From: Gadus chalcogrammus | Lineage: Eukaryota > Chordata > Actinopteri > Gadiformes > Gadidae | NCBI RefSeq assembly: GCF_026213295.1 | Contig: NC_079421.1 | Coordinates: 16,000,870-16,064,869 of the forward strand | Direction of reading: 5' to 3' | DNA: 64,000 nucleotides | In this document: positions 60,101-64,000 of the stretch, in pieces | Numbering within the stretch: the first letter of the stretch is position 1 | How the letters are laid out: every line of letters begins with the position of its first letter | The notes under the pieces: model-generated | What the model was told of the DNA's origin: nothing | What the model saw: only the letters and a program-made list of their open reading frames with translations | The model's database searches: none | Program-made: the position numbers and the translations under genes

Positions 60101-63100
60101 TTATTGCCCTCAAGCTAATTGGTAATTATTGAAACCCATAAAACCGATACCTCTTTCTCCTCCAGTTCTCTGCGAAGTTGCTCAGCCCGTCTCCGGCGTT
60201 CCTCCAGTTCATTGTTGGACTCCTGCAGGAGCTTCTCCTGCTCCTCAGCCTTGGCCAGCAGATCCACGCCTCCCACAATCACCTTCTTCTCCAGGGCAGA
60301 CAACTTCTCCAGCAGCAACTGGTGCTCCTGCCTACATTGGATACAGAGTATTGAGGCGAAACGTCATTAAAGGGCCAGTGAACCACAAATGCGAAATCCT
60401 ATTATTTTTCCCGTCTCCACCAACAAGATTGTGAGTGTTATTCTCTGCTCCCAACTCAAGTCAATTCTTACCTTGACGTCACATCATGACAAAGGAGAAG
60501 TATGCAAGGGTATGCTAATGCAGCGGTATCAATAGGTGTGTGGAGCCCCGTCTGGGCAGTGGTCGGTTTTGATGGCCGAGGGAGGTTTAGCTTCTCATTT
60601 AAGCTTACATTCCATATACAACATAGGTCATAATTATGCTCATACACTTACATCTTATGAAGATCTCAATGCAAACAGCATTGTTTTTTCCCTCCTAGCT
60701 TGCAACGTCAAGCTGAAACTCGGGATTCACCTAAAACACTTTAGACTCGGTTTACACTCAGTTTACACTCAGCTTAGACTCAGCTTAGACTCAGTTTAGA
60801 CTCAGTTTAGACTCAGTTTATGCCGCTTTTCCACCGCACATGTAGCTCGACTCGACACGACTCGACACAACACGACTCGACACGGTAGCAGCACGGGTCC
60901 TTTTCCACCGCAAATAGTACCTCCTGGACGTGGGCGGGGTCGGCTGCGCGAAAGGGCCGTGACGTATTTTTGTACGCGACGCAAACAACACCTACGCAAC
61001 CCACACATGGACAGAACCCACATAACAACAATGGAGGACATCGATAACATTACTATTATTAGCTGGCATGTTGAAGAAGTTGAAGAAGTGGAATATGTTG
61101 GCTGCGGCGCTGCTATGGCTGTTACCGGCATGGTTGCCATGTCGCTCTCGTGACTTCGTCACACTCTCTGGCCAATCAGTGGCCGGCCGTCTGCCGACGT
61201 CACCTTTTAGTATCGGCTCAGCCGCTTGGAACCTAGAGCGAGGCGGTACTAGAAAAAGCAGCCACTTGAGGTACTAGATCGCGGTGGAAACGCAAAAAAT
61301 GCGAGCTGAGTCGAGTCGAGTCGTGTCGTGTCGAGCTGGTACCATGCAGTGGAAAAGCGGCATTAGACTCAGTTTAGACTCAAGATAAGTTTGTATTGAC
61401 CGTGTTAGACGCAAGCTCAAAAATAAGCTTCACACTTGCCGTCATGCTTGTGAAAGTAGATTGATGTCTGAATCAATTCCTGCATCCATGTCCAAGTCGC
61501 TGAAGGTAAAGCCCGACGGTGGAGGCAGTTTACTCACTGAGCTTTGAGCAGGTCCTTCTCCCTCTTCTCCAGCTCGGCCCTGGCCTTGTTCCTCTCTTCC
61601 TCCTCCATGTCTAGCTTGGCCTCCAGAGCCTTTCGCTCCTCTTCGATCTTCGCCTGCATCTCCAACATCTTGTCAGGGGAGACCTTCTTCTTCCCTTCAA
61701 CATGGACAGGAATAATAGACATTAAACGAGGGTGTGTGTGGCAGGCATGATTTTTCTGGTTAGTTGTTTTCTTTTTAGTGGAGGGGGCGGGGAAGGAGAA
61801 AAACATGGATTCAGGTCATGACAGGTTACATTGTTAGATGACATTTTAAACCAATATGCTGCAAGAACAAAAAAATGTGAGGGTCAGTTGCGGACAAACT
61901 TCTACAAGGAATCTCAATATCCATTCATTAAGATTCCTTTGATCGGTATTTGTCTGGTAGTGAGCAGAGCGACAGATTACCAACTTGTTATCAAAGAATG
62001 AAAAGCACCTCAGTAGAGGGATTTGAGATAGTCCTTGGACTTTGTGGAGGATTCTCTCCAGGACAAAGTGAATAGAAAAGGGGCAATAGCAGGACGATGG
62101 AAGACAAACAGATGCACACAAAAGGATGTGAATAGGAGAGTGTTAACATGGGTTTAGACCACAGGACTTCTCCTGCATCGTCTGACTTGTCTGTTGCAAA
62201 AGCCAGCGGGTCGGCCAAACATTGCAGTGGGCTTGGTTAGGGGATGGTGAGCAAAGCTATGCCACAAGTGCATTCAGGAGCATTGAGGATTCTCACACCA
62301 ACCTCTGTCTTCTTCAATTAAGGTGTATAGGGAGCCAGCAGTCGGCATATTTCAACCAATCAAAGGAAGGGGGAGAGAGAGCAGGGGAGAGCGAGTGAGA
62401 CAGAGAGAGAGAAAGATAGTGCCACATTTCACCAAGAAAACCTTTTTATACTCTACAGGGTGAAAACACTTCACAGTCAGGGTAGATTGAGGACAAGGTA
62501 AAGGGAGCGAAGGGAGACTGTCAGCATGACAGAATGAGGATGGTCAATGGGAAAGGGGGTAACACCTTGGATGTCTGCTGATCAACATACAAAATACTAT
62601 CCTTTAGAAACAATCCTGTCCTGTATAGTTTATTCTGAGTTGAGCTGAACAAACCCTTTTTCAAATCAGGCGCTGTACGGATTGTTACTTCATTGCATGG
62701 AAGTAAAAGTGTCATCATCAGATGATCTTCCCACCCACAGGAGTTTTACTAATGACTCAAATCTCATCACAAATAAAACACACCATGAAGTGACTGTTCC
62801 ATCATGAATGGTTCCAAACCAGACTGTGTACAAATGTCAAATGATTCCATGATTATCATCAAAGCCTTTTGCGGACCAACTCATACACAACAGATACTGC
62901 AAGAAGGTCATGGCAAGTGGGAAACAGCAGTCCTCCTCCAATGTTTGCACAGTGAGGGAAATTAAACAAACAGAAAATTGAGACATATTGTGTACATGAG
63001 ACATATTCATTTAAATCGAGCAGGTGAATAGAAAGATGGATTACCCGCCCTACATAGCCTAGTGTAGAAAAACTTATACTGCACCCTTTCACCAAAATAT

Positions 63101-63924
63101 CCAATGTATTGAGAGGATTCAATTATACTTGAGTTTAACTTTTACTCCTAGTGTAAACTAGTGCAGCAAATGGCTTTTTGCGGATGGGGTTGATTATGAT
63201 GGAGTGGGTTTGTTTAGGCTATCACTCTTTGTTAGTTGGAATCCAAAACTAAACTTCTTCTTATTAAGTGCAGTGATTAATGACACATGCACAAGATGTT
63301 CTCAATTTCGTTGGTTTTTACCAAAAAAAAAAATACATATAATATATATAAGAAAACATTTGGAGAAAAAATACGATAGAATCTCTAATAAGACAATGTT
63401 CATGTGATTTTATGCATCCGTAGTGTTGTGAAATAAATTATTGCACAATGATCGTGAAACCGTCAATCTGTGGTTATTCCTCAGACCTCAATCGTACTTC
63501 AACATCTATAATTGCTGCATCCCTACTTAGCGATAGCCCTTGTTGACTGATACGGGGACATGCACAGAGGTAGCCATTTGCAATGAATGAACTCTTCCGG
63601 CCCACAATGAACTCTTCCGAACGACAAAATGGATCAGATAATAACATTGCTATCTGCACAGAGTGCCAGCTATATCATGAAGCCATACCGCGTTAGTGTT
63701 GCAAGCAGTGTACCTTCAGTTGTGACAGGGGGACTGATGGGGGTCTGGGTGGATGTGACGAGGGGTAAAGCAGTTAGGTCAATCGGTTGGGGTTAAATGG
63801 GCTCGGTGCTTTGTAAATGGAGCTTAACGTACACACACACACTCACTGGTGAGAGCCTTGTTCTCAGTGGTGGCCTGCAACACTGAGGTGAAGCAGACAG
63901 AGCTTGAGCTACTTCCTCTGCTTC
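55791..63924 (-). CDS. kif3a: Kinesin-2 motor subunit KIF3A, C-terminal part (runs off the right edge)
   Basis: Exons in transcript order: 63847-63924, 61538-61694, 60151-60331, 59172-59282, 57254-57379, 56654-56707, 56321-56389, 56045-56175, 55791-55839. They join in one frame with GT-AG junctions: 317 codons plus a 2-nt split start. The sequence follows human KIF3A closely: KKKVSPDKM, a coiled coil with [20 protein letters not shown] and [17 protein letters not shown], then [56 protein letters not shown] and the end [16 protein letters not shown]3A pairs with KIF3B or KIF3C and KAP3 as heterotrimeric kinesin-2, the anterograde motor of intraflagellar transport. The motor domain, neck and start are outside the window. 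The most 5' exon seen is Ser-rich and less certain than the rest. Confidence 0.95.
57380..59171 (-). other. kif3a intron with an 18-bp minisatellite and a 1.3-kb repeat element
   Basis: Next to the acceptor, three 18-base units (57405-57458, like AGCGCTCTGAGAACCGCC) are tandem. A 1.3-kb dispersed-repeat-like element follows at about 57640-58945. No gene seen. Confidence 0.8.
57640..58945. mobile_element. Candidate non-autonomous repeat element with internal duplication
   Basis: GGGGGTCAAGCAG (57661-57673) near the left end is the reverse complement of CTGCTTGACCCCC (58929-58941) near the right end. Inside, a segment with GTCTATGTACCA, TGATATGTT and CTTACTTCCTGTTTG occurs twice about 425 bases apart (near 57898 and 58328). 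No transposase frame. Class not determined. Confidence 0.5.
59990..60115 (+). repeat. Possible tRNA-derived SINE fragment
   Basis: AGTATAGTGCCATGGCAGGCTAGAG resembles an A-box region, and GGTTCTGGGTTCGATCTGCC is a good B box. The body then differs from the other SINE family in this window. Lies in a kif3a intron, ending about 35 bases before an exon. Confidence 0.4.
60743..61385. repeat. 11-bp tandem array split by a Harbinger-like MITE
   Basis: CAGTTTAGACT-type units run from about 60743 to 60820 and resume after the MITE at about 61363-61383, so one array was cut by the insertion. Confidence 0.85.
60821..61362. mobile_element. Harbinger-like MITE (542 bp), TTA target duplication
   Basis: The left end TGCCGCTTTTCCACCGCA and the right end TGCAGTGGAAAAGCGGCA are inverted repeats. 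TTA flanks both sides. Inverted CTCGACTCGACACGACTCG / GTCGAGTCGTGTCG stretches extend the terminal repeats. No coding content. Lies in a kif3a intron. Confidence 0.88.
61695..63846 (-). other. kif3a intron, about 2.15 kb, nothing else recognised
   Basis: Short GA-rich patches only (about 62370-62410). I see no additional exon, RNA gene or transposon with clear ends. A skipped alternative kif3a exon could be hidden here. Confidence 0.6.
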
Positions 63925-63954
63925 CTGCAACAAACACATGGGAGGCACCACAGC

Positions 63955-63965
63955 CACCACACACA

Positions 63966-64000
<35 letters not shown>
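63955..64000. repeat. (GA)n microsatellite at the window edge
   Basis: GA repeat continuing past the right edge; it lies in a kif3a intron just upstream of the last visible exon. Confidence 0.9.

Overview
This window is animal nuclear DNA, almost certainly from a ray-finned (teleost) fish. Genes are split by canonical GT-AG introns. The proteins match vertebrate families at the level expected of fish orthologues. The non-coding DNA carries fish-type hAT and Harbinger-like MITEs, tRNA-derived SINE copies and very many long (CA)n, (GA)n and poly-G/poly-C tracts. A 100-N assembly gap lies at 2743-2842. The species cannot be read from the sequence; very high dinucleotide-repeat density is known from cod-like fishes, but that is only a hint.

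Layout. 1-9.4 kb is intergenic, rich in simple repeats and without a recognisable gene. 9.66-15.25 kb (+) is fgf16, three coding exons, 206 aa, with a 3' UTR to about 16.9 kb. 19.77-49.25 kb (-) is atrx, 33 coding exons that I could join in one frame (6258 nt, 2085 aa), with a probable non-coding first exon and promoter at 50.55-50.8 kb. fgf16 and atrx converge tail to tail. 53.29-54.05 kb (+) is a small four-exon secreted cytokine gene, called il4/13 from its architecture and its neighbour. 55.79-63.92 kb (-) is the 3' part of kif3a (nine coding exons seen, 317 codons); its motor domain lies beyond the right edge.

In human, FGF16 and ATRX are neighbours on Xq21 and KIF3A-IL4-IL13 are neighbours on 5q31, so two separate human blocks are joined here. 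The genes do not form a pathway: fgf16 is a secreted growth factor, atrx a chromatin remodeller, il4/13 a type-2 immune cytokine and kif3a a ciliary kinesin-2 subunit.

The largest atrx intron (23.4-34.9 kb) is a transposon graveyard. It holds a broken THAP domain, a broken YqaJ-nuclease-type ORF split by a complete hAT MITE with an exact 8-bp target duplication, a SANT/Myb-like fragment, a Harbinger-like MITE and a second hAT MITE with exact target duplication. Other structure worth a look: a long UG repeat replaces the polypyrimidine tract at the fgf16 exon 2 acceptor, a 29-base poly-C run follows the donor of atrx exon 32, a palindromic MITE lies just upstream of the atrx promoter, and a (TG)n/(CA)n giant inverted repeat lies upstream of il4/13.
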